A DNA stretch of 64,000 bases from Actinacidiphila oryziradicis (GCF_005047355.1 NZ_SUMC01000001.1:1-64000); one strand, 5' to 3'. Shown: positions 8,828 to 16,573, counted from the stretch's first letter. Numbers and translations: made by a program. Notes: generated by a model not told the origin, from the letters alone.

Positions 8828-9288
8828 GCACCCCGAAGCGCTACGACGTCCACACCCCGAAGCCGATCGTCCCGACCGCCGTTTACCCGGCCGCCGAGCC
8901 GATCGCCGTCCAGCAGTACGCCGCCCCGGTGGCCGTGCCCACCGTCCAGTCCGTGCTGCTCCCAGACGGGCGGGTCGTCACCGGGTACGCCATGGCGCAG
9001 CAGCAGCCGGCGGCCGTCGCCGAGCCCGCCCGGTCGGCGGTCAGCCCGGTCGCGGTGAACATCGCGTTGGGCGGTGTCGGGTTCGCCGCGGTGTGCGGTG
9101 GCCTGCTGTTGCTGACCTCGTTCATTGCCGCCCTGGCCGCACTCGTGGCGCAGCTGGTCATCCTCGCCGCGGTCATCTTCGGCGGCTTCATCGCCGTGCA
9201 GGTCCTCGGTACGAGCGGCAAGTCGAAGCCCGGCACGACGGTGAACATCCGCAAGGCCGTCTTCAAGCGCAACAACTTCCGAGGCTGA
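8824..9288 (+). CDS. Membrane protein, Spd-like
   Basis: A 154-residue protein. The first 80 residues are Pro/Ala/Val-rich and lack charge clusters. Two membrane helices follow (about 80-125; VNIALGGVGFAAVCGGLLLL and ALVAQLVILAAVIFGGFIAV), then a basic tail (KAVFKRNNFRG). It overlaps the previous stop by ATGA and lies upstream of traB. The topology resembles small Spd proteins of Streptomyces plasmids that bind TraB or each other. The function is inferred from context only. Confidence 0.6.
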   Translation: MSTPKRYDVHTPKPIVPTAVYPAAEPIAVQQYAAPVAVPTVQSVLLPDGRVVTGYAMAQQQPAAVAEPARSAVSPVAVNIALGGVGFAAVCGGLLLLTSFIAALAALVAQLVILAAVIFGGFIAVQVLGTSGKSKPGTTVNIRKAVFKRNNFRG

Positions 9289-9372
9289 CTGACGGCCCCC
9301 TGTCGTCCCCGGCACCCCGCCGGGGTCGGCAGAGGACCGGACAGCCCGGCCCACCAACCGAGAGGACCCGTC

Positions 9373-9582
9373 ATGGGAATCTTCGCCCCGAAGTACCCGT
9401 CCGGTGCCGAGCCGCCGAAAAAGGTGAGCCGCCGCGAGGCCAAGCACCAGGCGTGGCGGACCAGCCTCGCCGTGAACCTGCAGAACACCTTCGACGAGCT
9501 GGAGACGGAGTCCCGGGAGCGCTCGGAGCAGTTCTGGAAGGACTACAACCGGGCCAACCCCGACAACCCGAGCAGCCGCTGA
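9373..9582 (+). CDS. Small charged hypothetical protein
   Basis: A 69-residue protein with GAGAGGA upstream. It is mostly helical and charged (LQNTFDELETESRERSEQFWKDYNR). Its stop overlaps the ATG of the next gene (TGATG). It belongs to the short genes between the Spd-like proteins and traB. I do not recognise it. Confidence 0.55.
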   Translation: MGIFAPKYPSGAEPPKKVSRREAKHQAWRTSLAVNLQNTFDELETESRERSEQFWKDYNRANPDNPSSR

Positions 9583-9761
9583 TGGCCGCCGAACCGCAGC
9601 TCACCGCTGGCGAGGTAGCCCGGATCGCCCTGCTGGTCGGCCGTATGTGCAAACGCTCGATCGCCGGGCCTGACGTCCATCAGGCCGACCTCGAGCGCCG
9701 TATCGCCCGCATCAAGGAAGGCGCCCGGAAGCGGGCGGAACAGGCAGCCAAGAAGAAGTAA
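9582..9761 (+). CDS. Small basic helical protein
   Basis: A 59-residue protein translated from an ATG overlapping the previous stop. It has one or two helices (LTAGEVARIALLVGRMCKR; ADLERRIARIKEGARKRAEQ) and ends in a Lys run (AAKKK). It precedes traB by 86 bp. The basic tail suggests nucleic-acid contact, but nothing identifies a function. Confidence 0.55.
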   Translation: MAAEPQLTAGEVARIALLVGRMCKRSIAGPDVHQADLERRIARIKEGARKRAEQAAKKK

Positions 9762-9847
9762 CGCCCCGGGACGGCCGTCACTGGCCTAGGAACCGTCCGG
9801 CCGCCCCGGGTCACCCGCCACTCAGCAGAGAAGCAGGAGACCCCATC

Positions 9848-11986
9848 ATGACCGACACGATCTCGGAGGCACCCCCCGTGGGCACCGTTCACAGCCTCGA
9901 TGACCACCGCGCCGCCCCGGTACAGCTCATCAAGCAGCCGCTCGAGGACCTGGTCCTCCCCGCCGGCGTCGAGGCCGTCGACCGCCCCGACAACCCGCTC
10001 GCTGACTGGCTCAGCGTCCCCGATGCGCCGCTGCTCCCGGCGTGGGCCCGCTCCCGTGCCTCGGTCGTCGCCAACGCCCAGGCGCTCGCGCGGCTCACCT
10101 GGTGGCACGCCCGCTTCCACGCCTTCCGTGTCCCGAAGTACCTGGTGAAGACCGTGCTGCTCGCCGCTCGCGGGTTCTTCCGGGCCACCGTGGGACTGTG
10201 GCCGACTCTGTCCGCGCACGACCACAGCGCAGCCGTCCGGGCCCTTCGCGCGCAGGTCAAGGTGAAGCCCGAGGATGTCGAGCTGGCCGCGCGTCTGCAG
10301 GCCGCGCACGCCGCCCGTACCGAGACGCGCCGTTGGCGGTTCGGTGCCGCGGCCGTCGGTGTCGCCGCCGCCGCCCTCGGCTTCGCCCTGGCCGACCCGC
10401 TGCTGCAGACCACCATGGCCGCGGCCATCGTGACGCCGCTGTCCTACCTCGGGCGCGGCAAGGAGACCCACCTGCTCGACCAGGGCACGCCGCCGCTGCG
10501 GGTGGACATGTCCGCGCAGCAGCTCAACGAGGCGCTGCGCGCCGCCGGCCTCCTGAAAAGCGGCCGGGGGGAAGAGGAAGGGCCGAAGGTCTCTTGCACG
10601 ATGGGCCCGGTCCGTGACGGGCGCGGCTGGGCAGTGATTTTCGACCTGCCGCGCGGTGGCGGCAAGACCGCCTCTGACGTGCTCGCCAAGCGGGAGGTCA
10701 TCGCGCAGGAGCTCGGCGTGGATGAGATCCAGGTCATCATGTCCCGGGTGCGCGCGGCCAAGGGCGGCAACGCCGGCCGGGTGTCGATGTGGGTCGCCGA
10801 TGACGACCCGTACCTCGGTACGCCGAACCCGAGCCCGCTGGAGAAGCTGGACAGCTTCAGCATCTGGGAGCCGATCCCGTTCGGGCAGGACGCCCGCGGC
10901 AACCGCATCTCCGTGCCCGTGATGTGGCAGTCCCTCTTCTTTGGCGGACTGCCGCGCCGCGGTAAGACGTTCACGCAGCGGCTGCTCACCGCCGCCGGCC
11001 TGCTCGACACCCACGTCCGCCACTACGTCGCCGACGGCAAGGGCGGCGCGGACTGGATGCCGATGAAGGCCGTTGCTCACCGGCTGGTCATGGGCGCCGA
11101 GGATGACGCGGTGGAGGCCCTGAAGGCGATGCTGCAGGAGCTGCTGGTGGAGATGGAGCGCCGGTTCGCGCTGCTCAGGGAGCTGCCGACGTCCGTCTGC
11201 CCGGAGGGGAAACTCACGCCCGCCATAGTCGCGAAGTACAACTTGCCCGTCATCTTCGTGACGATCGACGAACTGCAGGAGTACTTCACCGCCATGGAGC
11301 GCGATGACCGGGAAGAGGTCATCAACAACCTGTGCCGGATCGCCCGGCGCGGCCCGGCCGCCGGCTTCATCAGCAACTTCGCCAGCCAGCGCCCCGACGC
11401 GGACTCGGTACCGACCAAGCTGCGCGAGATCATCACCCTGCGGTACTCCACTCAGGTCGTCGACCGCGCGTCGTCCGACATGGTGTTGGGCAAGGGCAAG
11501 GCCGCCCAGGGTGCGGATGCGTCCGTGCTGTCCGAGGAGCACAAGGGTGTCGGTGTGCTGGTCACCGGGCCCGCGTCCTACGTGACCGTGCGCGCCGACT
11601 ACCTCGACGGCCCCGGCTTCGCCGCGCTCTGCCAGAAGGGCCGCACCCTGCGGCACGCTGCCGGGCAGCTCACCGGCGACGCGGCCGGCGACGTCACCGC
11701 GGCCGCCGACGCTGCCGGCATCACCGTCCCGGCCGTCGTCTCCGACGTGCTGGAGGTCATGCGGCACTCGGTCCGGATGTTCACGACCGACCTGCTCGCC
11801 GGTCTCGTCAACCTCGACGAGGACACCTACGGCGACTGGAACGCCGAGCGGCTGGCCGGCGAGCTGGAGACGGCCGGCGTGAAGCGCACGAGCAAGCAGG
11901 TGAAGATCGGCGGTGCGAACGCCGCCGGGTACCAGCGCCGCGACATCGAGGGCGCCGTCCCCGCCGAGATCCTGCTCCGGGGGTAG
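9848..11986 (+). CDS. traB: TraB-type FtsK/SpoIIIE DNA translocase
   Basis: A 712-residue protein. In Streptomyces conjugation a single TraB hexamer moves double-stranded DNA between hyphae and binds 8-bp repeats in the clt locus through a C-terminal winged helix. Here the N-terminal ~230 residues carry two weak membrane segments (FGAAAVGVAAAALGFALA; MAAAIVTPLSYLG). The motor domain has Walker A GGLPRRGKT (about residue 367) and Walker B VIFVTIDELQEY (about 470). The last ~70 residues form a likely winged helix (VRMFTTDLLAGLV...NAERLAGELE...VKIGGANAAGYQ). GCAGGAGA precedes the ATG. The stop codon lies inside the first GGTAGAGG repeat of the cluster that follows, which fits a clt placed at the end of traB. 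Confidence 0.9.
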   Translation: MTDTISEAPPVGTVHSLDDHRAAPVQLIKQPLEDLVLPAGVEAVDRPDNPLADWLSVPDAPLLPAWARSRASVVANAQALARLTWWHARFHAFRVPKYLVKTVLLAARGFFRATVGLWPTLSAHDHSAAVRALRAQVKVKPEDVELAARLQAAHAARTETRRWRFGAAAVGVAAAALGFALADPLLQTTMAAAIVTPLSYLGRGKETHLLDQGTPPLRVDMSAQQLNEALRAAGLLKSGRGEEEGPKVSCTMGPVRDGRGWAVIFDLPRGGGKTASDVLAKREVIAQELGVDEIQVIMSRVRAAKGGNAGRVSMWVADDDPYLGTPNPSPLEKLDSFSIWEPIPFGQDARGNRISVPVMWQSLFFGGLPRRGKTFTQRLLTAAGLLDTHVRHYVADGKGGADWMPMKAVAHRLVMGAEDDAVEALKAMLQELLVEMERRFALLRELPTSVCPEGKLTPAIVAKYNLPVIFVTIDELQEYFTAMERDDREEVINNLCRIARRGPAAGFISNFASQRPDADSVPTKLREIITLRYSTQVVDRASSDMVLGKGKAAQGADASVLSEEHKGVGVLVTGPASYVTVRADYLDGPGFAALCQKGRTLRHAAGQLTGDAAGDVTAAADAAGITVPAVVSDVLEVMRHSVRMFTTDLLAGLVNLDEDTYGDWNAERLAGELETAGVKRTSKQVKIGGANAAGYQRRDIEGAVPAEILLRG

Positions 11987-12134
11987 AGGGGGGTCCCTCT
12001 ACCAACCCCCACAAACCGGCCCCGCCCGGGGTGCCCTCAGCTGGTTTCTGCAGGGGCCCCGGGTAGCGGGGGCCCTCTACCCCGGTAATGGGGGTGGTAG
12101 AGGCCCCCGACCTGCGAGGTAGAGCCGGTAGAGG
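11982..12134 (+). repeat. GGTAGAGG repeat cluster, candidate clt transfer locus
   Basis: Five perfect copies of the octamer GGTAGAGG occur in 153 bp: 11982-11989, 12096-12103 and 12127-12134 on the plus strand, 11996-12003 and 12074-12081 on the minus strand. Two copies differ by one base (12062-12069, 12118-12125). Several are paired as inverted repeats. In known Streptomyces plasmids TraB recognises 8-bp repeats in clt next to traB, so this is the best candidate for the recognition sequence. Some pairs could also act as terminators for traB. Confidence 0.7.
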
Positions 12135-12208
12135 GGGGTGTACGCCCCCGTGCCAGCCCCACTCAGGGCCCTGATGGGCAGAGCCCAACTACTCCGACGG
12201 GAACCGAG

Positions 12209-12541
12209 ATGCGTGCCTCCACTCTCCCGATCCACCGCTACCGCGCCGCCCCGGCCGGGCTGATGACCCGCCGCCAACTGCGGGCCGTCGGCCTTCGACC
12301 CGGAGGACATGACCCCGTCGGCGAGATCCGATGGCGCCGCGGCCGGCGGACCGCCTACCTGTACGACGTCGCCCTCGCTGCCCCGGTCCGTCCCATGACC
12401 CCCGGCCGGGCCCGCGCCCTAGCCGCCGCCATGCTCGCCCGCCGCACCTGCCCCGACTGCAGGCGCGACGCCGGATACGTCATCCCCACCAGCCTCGGCT
12501 GCTGCTGGCCCTGCAGCTCCGGCGAAGCGCTCGCCGCCTGA
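12209..12541 (+). CDS. Small zinc-finger-like protein with RRQ motif
   Basis: A 110-residue protein. The central LMTRRQLRAVGLRPGGHDPV matches a motif common in short genes of actinobacterial plasmids and integrative elements. The C-terminus has CPDC, then CC and C (about residues 83-103), a likely zinc-binding knuckle. It starts at an ATG with a GGGA-type site and is followed by a strong terminator. The role is unknown; nucleic-acid binding is a guess from the cysteines and basic residues. Confidence 0.6.
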   Translation: MRASTLPIHRYRAAPAGLMTRRQLRAVGLRPGGHDPVGEIRWRRGRRTAYLYDVALAAPVRPMTPGRARALAAAMLARRTCPDCRRDAGYVIPTSLGCCWPCSSGEALAA

Positions 12542-12549
12542 CCCTGGCA

Positions 12550-12583
12550 AGCAGCCCCCGCGCCACACCGGCCGGGGGCTGCT
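12550..12583 (+). terminator. Hairpin terminator of the transfer operon
   Basis: An AGCAGCCCCCG arm pairs with CGGGGGCTGCT, 11 bp, 9 bp after the stop at 12541. It separates the transfer operon from the secreted-protein gene. Confidence 0.75.
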
Positions 12584-12936
12584 GCATGTCCGGAGCAGCT
12601 TCTTATCCGGACTATCCGGACGGTCCAACGCGCGCGTGACGTGCGCGCGGCCGTGGCTGCGGGGCTTCCCACCGAGCAGCTACCAGCGGCGCCACCTGTC
12701 GCCATCAGCAGCCGCGAATGGCTTACACGGGTTGCCGGGCAAAAGTGAGTGATTGACGATCTAGAAGAGCGCTTCCGGCGTCGTGATCGTCTGCCGAATT
12801 CCACCTGTTCCGTTCCGTTGGCGTCAGGCTGGCCGGCTGCGGCTTACGCGCGCACTCAGCATCGAACGCGTAAGGAGGTACGCAGCGGCGCACGAGAGCG
12901 CTCGACTCCCCATCCGAAAACTACTGTAGGAGAGTC
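12584..12936. other. Intergenic region upstream of the cargo gene
   Basis: About 350 bp without a credible gene. It contains a tandem pair of TATCCGGAC (12604-12621), a GC-alternating palindromic stretch near 12630-12650, and a lower-GC part (12740-12930) that probably holds the promoter of the following secreted-protein gene. The base composition differs from the transfer operon, as if this cargo were acquired separately. Confidence 0.4.
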
Positions 12937-13893
12937 ATGTTCCGAATTCGACGCGAGGGTGGAAGTACCGGCCGTATACGCAGCCACCCGCAAACTGGCA
13001 CAGCCGCGAGACGGCGGACGGGCCGCAGGATAGCCCTCGCGGCGCTCAGCCTCTTGCTTCCCCTGGCGGCCCTGTCGACAGGATCGGCCGCAGCCAAGTC
13101 GGACAGCCCCCTCGGTCTGCCCGCGTACTCCTCGATCCCGCGGAACCTGCCCGCGAGCGTCCTCAGTTGGGGCTTCCAAGTGACCTCGACCAGTGAGGTG
13201 GGCGACGAGGTGGAACTGGCCCCCGGCCTCATCATCCGCCCCCGCGTCTTGGACTCGGTACGGGTGGTGATGTCCAGCTTGGCCTGCCAGAGCGGACGCT
13301 GGAATACCAGTAACTGCGTGTCGGCCCGCGGCTCATCCTTCACACACCCCCTGACCGTGAACGTCTACGCGGTGGACAACTCGACTAGCACGCCCAAGCC
13401 CGGCGCCCTGCTCGCCACCCGCACACAGACAACCAGAATCGCGTACCGGCCCTCGGCCGACTCCACCCGCTGCACCGGTGCCAACGCCGGCAGGTGGTAC
13501 GACTCGCTCACAAGGACCTGCAACGCCAGCATCGCCCAGACCGTCACCTTCGACGTCCCCGGAATGGTGAAGCTGCCCCGGCAGATCATCTGGACCATCG
13601 CCTACAACACCACTACCGCTGGGTATCACCCGATCGGTGCCGCTCCCTGCGTCACCTCAGCCCCCGGCTGCCCCTACGACGCCCTCAACGTCGGGATCCA
13701 GACGTTTCCAGGGGCGCCGTTTGTCGGAACCGATGTCGACCCCAACGGTGCCTTTCTCAATTCGAGTGTCGGCTCCATGTACTGCGACGGCGGCATGGGA
13801 GGTACGGGCACGCTCCGGCTCGACACTGACAACACCGGTACCTGCTGGACCGGTAACACGCCGCTGGCCGAGATCAAGACCAGATTCCTCTGA
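12937..13893 (+). CDS. Secreted protein of unknown family (cargo)
   Basis: A 318-residue protein with a long Arg-rich N-terminus and a clear signal segment (IALAALSLLLPLAALSTGSAAA, ending near residue 52), so it should be exported. The mature part is beta-rich with about seven cysteines (for example LACQSGRW, TRTCNAS, APCVTSAPGCP), which suggests disulfides. GGAGAG lies 7 bases before the ATG. It stands alone between two terminators inside the element and is the only clear non-maintenance gene there. It does not match a family I know; a secreted adhesin- or lectin-like fold is possible but unproven. Confidence 0.65.
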   Translation: MFRIRREGGSTGRIRSHPQTGTAARRRTGRRIALAALSLLLPLAALSTGSAAAKSDSPLGLPAYSSIPRNLPASVLSWGFQVTSTSEVGDEVELAPGLIIRPRVLDSVRVVMSSLACQSGRWNTSNCVSARGSSFTHPLTVNVYAVDNSTSTPKPGALLATRTQTTRIAYRPSADSTRCTGANAGRWYDSLTRTCNASIAQTVTFDVPGMVKLPRQIIWTIAYNTTTAGYHPIGAAPCVTSAPGCPYDALNVGIQTFPGAPFVGTDVDPNGAFLNSSVGSMYCDGGMGGTGTLRLDTDNTGTCWTGNTPLAEIKTRFL

Positions 13894-13988
13894 GCGACCA
13901 CCCCGGCTCGGCAGTAGGCCGCCTCTTTGCCTGAGCGGATCCGCGGCTCATCGCCTCAGCCCACCACGTTTTCGCTGACACGCACAAT

Positions 13989-14025
13989 GAAGCCCCCCTG
14001 CCCGGATCGCTCGGGCGGGGGCTTC
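13989..14025. terminator. Bidirectional terminator
   Basis: A GAAGCCCCC arm pairs with GGGGGCTTC around a GC-rich inner stem. It lies between the convergent secreted-protein gene and the GntR regulator gene. Confidence 0.75.
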
Positions 14026-14041
14026 GTGCGTCCGGACCCCG

Positions 14042-14296
14042 TCAGGGCTCGAGGTCGGCGGGCGGCTTGGGTAGCGGCGCCACCGATGTGCCGATGCCCG
14101 GCTCCATGTACGCCAGCCCAGCGTCCCGCAACTCCTTGAGCACCCGCCGGGCCGTCATCTGAGCGACTCCAAACTGGGCGCACAGGTCGACGACGGACGG
14201 CAGCCGACTGCCGGGCGGGTACACCCCGTCCGCGATCCGCTCTTCCAGCACCTCGTACATCTGGCGCCACCTGGGCACGTCCGGCCTCCACTCCAT
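14042..14296 (-). CDS. GntR-type repressor
   Basis: An 84-residue protein that is only a winged helix of the GntR type: YEVLEERIADGVYPPGSRLPS, then the recognition helix VAQMTARRVLKELRDAGL and the wing. It has no ligand-binding domain. Such short GntR proteins (KorSA/KorA-like) control transfer and replication in Streptomyces conjugative plasmids and integrative elements. It is read leftward, divergent from the small-gene operon at 14454. The 157-bp gap carries a direct repeat CTATCGCAC (14352-14360, 14370-14378) and an inverted repeat GCTAGGTG/CACCTAGC (14305-14312, 14358-14365), which are candidate operators. Confidence 0.8.
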   Translation of the reverse strand: MEWRPDVPRWRQMYEVLEERIADGVYPPGSRLPSVVDLCAQFGVAQMTARRVLKELRDAGLAYMEPGIGTSVAPLPKPPADLEP

Positions 14297-14304
14297 AGTC
14301 CGAC

Positions 14305-14378
14305 GCTAGGTGTGCCCTGATCACCTGGCGAGACGAGTGATCCTGTCGGGTCTATCGCACCTAGCTCGCCTATCGCAC
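14305..14378. promoter_or_regulatory. Divergent control region of the GntR gene
   Basis: An 8-bp inverted repeat GCTAGGTG/CACCTAGC is 46 bp apart, and the 9-bp direct repeat CTATCGCAC (18 bp period) lies beside it. The location between divergent genes and next to a GntR gene makes these plausible operator sites. Promoter boxes are not clear enough to mark. Confidence 0.45.
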
Positions 14379-14453
14379 TACGCTGGCAATGAGAAACCCC
14401 CGCGACCGATGGGACGGCCCGGGGGGATGGACGACGCTTGGAGGAGCGACGAC

Positions 14454-14693
14454 ATGACCGATGCTACGCACCGCTGGCTCGACACCGGAAGTGGACCAGG
14501 CGCGGTGATTCCCACCCGCATAGTGACGGGCGAAGGCGCGTCACAGACCGCGTACCGCGCATGGCTCGACCACTGCGACGAATGCAGCACCTGCAGGAAC
14601 GGCGCGGACCCGACCAGCGACGGTGAGCCCGTCCGCTGCCAGGATGGCACCAGGCTGTGGCAGGACTATCGCGATGCCCAGGTCACACCGTGA
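14454..14693 (+). CDS. Small cysteine-containing protein
   Basis: A 79-residue protein. This ATG is chosen because GGAGGAG lies 7 bases before it, rather than the ATG at 14427. It has a CDECSTC cluster near the middle and one more Cys, within the pattern QTAYRAWLDHCDECSTCRNG seen in small plasmid-borne proteins. It may bind zinc. Its stop overlaps the GTG of the next gene, beginning a group of four coupled short genes. The function is unknown. Confidence 0.6.
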   Translation: MTDATHRWLDTGSGPGAVIPTRIVTGEGASQTAYRAWLDHCDECSTCRNGADPTSDGEPVRCQDGTRLWQDYRDAQVTP

Positions 14694-14872
14694 GCACCCC
14701 GGTGAGGGCCGCGCCCACGTGGGACGAGCGCATCGGCGCGAGGATCCAGCGGGCCTACGCGGACATCCTCAAGCACGGCGAGACGTGCCGGGCCTGCCCG
14801 AACCCGCGCGTCCACTGCGAGACCGCCGAGGCCCTGTGGCAGGCCCACCGCGAGGCGGTGAGCGCCCGGTGA
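14690..14872 (+). CDS. Small hypothetical protein, GTG start
   Basis: A 60-residue protein starting at a GTG overlapping the previous stop. It has two cysteine pairs (CRAC and one C after the following HC), and the central helix IQRAYADILKHGETCRAC recalls the preceding protein, so both may be related small zinc-binding proteins. Its stop overlaps the next GTG. No function can be given. Confidence 0.55.
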   Translation: MSTPVRAAPTWDERIGARIQRAYADILKHGETCRACPNPRVHCETAEALWQAHREAVSAR

Positions 14873-15075
14873 CCGCCATCTGCTACCAGTGCAGGGGCAC
14901 CGCCGGCGAGCTCATCGCGGTCGGCATCATCGGCCAGGACAACAGCGGCGGGGGCACCCTCTACGCCTGTGCGGCCTGCCGGAAAGCCCGGCGCCTCATG
15001 CCGATGAAGGACTGGAAGCACATCGGCGACGGACGCCCGCAGTACTACTCGCGCACGGTTCCAGAGAGGAGGTGA
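14869..15075 (+). CDS. Small zinc-ribbon protein
   Basis: A 68-residue protein with CYQC near the N-terminus and CAAC about 30 residues later, a simple four-cysteine zinc ribbon. The start GTG overlaps the previous stop. The basic C-terminus (KARRLMPMKDWKHI) follows the second knuckle. Similar short ribbons are common in actinobacterial mobile elements. Possible nucleic-acid or protein binding is inferred from the ribbon only. Confidence 0.6.
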   Translation: MTAICYQCRGTAGELIAVGIIGQDNSGGGTLYACAACRKARRLMPMKDWKHIGDGRPQYYSRTVPERR

Positions 15076-15080
15076 CGGTC

Positions 15081-15152
15081 ATGTCCTGTGACATCCCTGG
15101 CTGCCGCAAGGGCGGCTGCTCGACGCCGAGCTCCGGCAACGGAGGTAACTAG
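15081..15152 (+). CDS. 23-residue cysteine-rich peptide
   Basis: A very short gene with an excellent AGAGGAGGTGA site six bases before its ATG. The peptide begins MSCDIPGCRKGGC and ends in a Ser/Gly/Asn tail, so three cysteines lie in 11 residues. Such spacing could bind a metal. The strong ribosome site and the position as last gene of the coupled group, before a terminator, argue that it is translated. No known peptide family was recognised. Confidence 0.5.
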   Translation: MSCDIPGCRKGGCSTPSSGNGGN

Positions 15153-15198
15153 ACCGCCGCCCCCTGCCGCCGACGCGGAACCCCCGTGGGGGCGGTGA

Positions 15199-15233
15199 GA
15201 GCCCCGGCCGCTGAGCACTCGCGGTCGGGGCTC
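15199..15233 (+). terminator. Terminator of the small-gene operon
   Basis: A GAGCCCCGGCCGC arm pairs with GCGGTCGGGGCTC (13 bp, one G-T pair) 47 bp after the last stop. Confidence 0.75.
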
Positions 15234-15390
15234 ACCTACGTCCGGGCGCAGGTCCGCCAGACGGCCTACCGCGCCTTCCTTGAAGGTGCCGCAGACTCCG
15301 AGGCGTGCCAGGCTTGAAGCAGGCGCTGCTCGGGGAAATCCGATCGCCTCGGGCCGCGCTGCGGGTCCAACTGAATAGCTCCCACAAGCC

Positions 15391-15649
15391 GCCCGCCGAG
15401 CCCATCCCTCCTACTCCGGTTGCTCGGCGGGCCGCACGGCCCCGGCCGCTTGGTCGGCCAGATTTCCAGCGGCCGGGGCCCATGCCCGGGGAAGGGTTTC
15501 GCCCCAACCGAAACCCTTCTTCGGTGACCGCCGGAAAAGCCTGGTCAGACCGCCCTAAGCATGGTTAGGGCGGTCTTTGCGCGGTCGCACAAAAAGCCTG
15601 GTCAGCGGGCTGGACGTGAAAGCGCCCCGCCCGGTGAGGGGCGAGGCGC
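15391..15649. repeat. Array of five hairpins with a direct repeat
   Basis: Five successive inverted repeats: 15391-15432 (11 bp), 15438-15480 (13 bp), 15491-15519 (11 bp), 15548-15575 (11 bp) and 15622-15649. The 14-mer AAAAGCCTGGTCAG occurs twice, at 15535-15548 and 15592-15605. The last hairpin fits a terminator of the leftward operon and the fourth a terminator for rightward reading. The rest of the non-coding stretch 15234-15665 is unexplained. It lies where the two opposite operons of the element meet. Confidence 0.6.
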
Positions 15650-15665
15650 CGAAGCGGGCCAGCGA

Positions 15666-16292
15666 TCAGTTGCTGTTGGCGTCCACCCAGTTGCCGCTGA
15701 AGTCGTCGACGATCTCGCACGTCGCGATGTTGTAACCCCCCGACGCTGTCCCCTTCGACATGACCTTGCCGTTCACCAACAGCTCGCAGGTAACCTTCCC
15801 GCTGCCCTGCAACTGCGCCGTGATCGAGTAGTACTGCGGATGCCCCAGCGGCTTCGTGACGCTCATCGGCGAGTGCCCAGTGAACGACGACCCCGACGGG
15901 CCATACATCACATCCGCGCCGCTGCTCCCGGTGACCACGTAGGCGATCGTGTTCGGCTTCGGCTTCGGGTTCGTCGCCGCGGGCTTCGCCGCCTTCGTAG
16001 CCGCCTCCGCAGCCGACGCTGTCGTCTCCGCCGGCGCGCTGGATGCAGGCGATGCAGCGGGGCTGGCGGTCTTCGTGTCCGTCCCGCCGCCTCTGGCCGA
16101 CACGACCACAATGAGCACGACGAAGAACGAACCGGCGAAGATGGCGACGGTCTTACCCCTGCCCTTCTTCGGCTGCGGCCCGCCCGGTACTGGCGCGCCG
16201 GGCCCGGCTGGTGGCTGCCCCCAGCCCCCGCCCCACTGCTGCTGGCCCGGCTGGCCCGGTCTCGGCGGCTGCTGTCCCCACTGATCAGACAT
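15666..16292 (-). CDS. MmpS-like membrane-anchored protein
   Basis: A 208-residue protein. This ATG is chosen for the GGGGGG site nine bases upstream; upstream codons are not coding-like. It has a Pro/Gly/Gln-rich cytosolic N-terminus, one membrane helix (VAIFAGSFFVVLIVVV, about residues 48-64), an Ala/Thr/Lys linker, and a C-terminal domain of about 95 residues (NTIAYVVTGSSGADVMYG ... CELLVNGKV ... TCEIV). The last part matches the fold of MmpS-family proteins, which assist membrane transport in mycobacteria; the Streptomyces members are uncharacterised. Two cysteines could form a disulfide. It is the last gene of the leftward operon. Confidence 0.7.
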   Translation of the reverse strand: MSDQWGQQPPRPGQPGQQQWGGGWGQPPAGPGAPVPGGPQPKKGRGKTVAIFAGSFFVVLIVVVSARGGGTDTKTASPAASPASSAPAETTASAAEAATKAAKPAATNPKPKPNTIAYVVTGSSGADVMYGPSGSSFTGHSPMSVTKPLGHPQYYSITAQLQGSGKVTCELLVNGKVMSKGTASGGYNIATCEIVDDFSGNWVDANSN

Positions 16293-16449
16293 GATTGCCC
16301 CCCAAAGGCGATCTGAATGCGTGCAGCGGAGCATTACAGGACACGACGGGACGCGATACGCCGAGGTACGCATGGTTGCCCGACCGTGACATACGGGGCA
16401 GCCCACGCCCGCCCCAGCCCCCGGGGCGAACGGAAGCTATCTCGGCAAA

Positions 16450-16512
16450 GGTTCGTTCGCCGGCACGAACCCCTTTGCTCGGCGCTAACTTCGTTCGCCG
16501 GTACGAAGTTAG
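16450..16512. repeat. Two lox-like sites beside the Cre-like gene
   Basis: Two imperfect copies of one site. Site 2 (16485-16512) has perfect 10-bp arms CTAACTTCGT and ACGAAGTTAG around an 8-bp spacer TCGCCGGT. Site 1 (16450-16471) has 7-bp arms GGTTCGT and ACGAACC around TCGCCGGC. The layout of inverted arms with an 8-bp spacer is that of a Cre-type recombination site, and the arm bases TAACTTCGT also occur in the P1 loxP arm. The Cre-like gene starts 500 bp away from its end. A repressor operator is the alternative reading. Confidence 0.6.
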
Positions 16513-16538
16513 ATTCCGCTGCGTCAACCCGGACAGCA

Positions 16539-16573
16539 CGAAGGCCGACCCCGTGGCGTGGGGCCGGCCTTCG
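16539..16573 (-). terminator. Terminator after the small gene at 16592
   Basis: CGAAGGCCG pairs with CGGCCTTCG around inner ACCCC/GGGG bases, 19 bp beyond the minus-strand stop. Confidence 0.7.

Noticed and set aside
9680..11767. 695-codon minus-strand ORF opposite traB
   Set aside because: Shadow ORF. traB has Walker A and B motifs and a good ribosome site on the plus strand.
15199..15317. Small CDS starting at GTG 15197
   Set aside because: It includes the terminator hairpin and no Shine-Dalgarno is present. Kept only as a possible degenerate duplicate in the findings.
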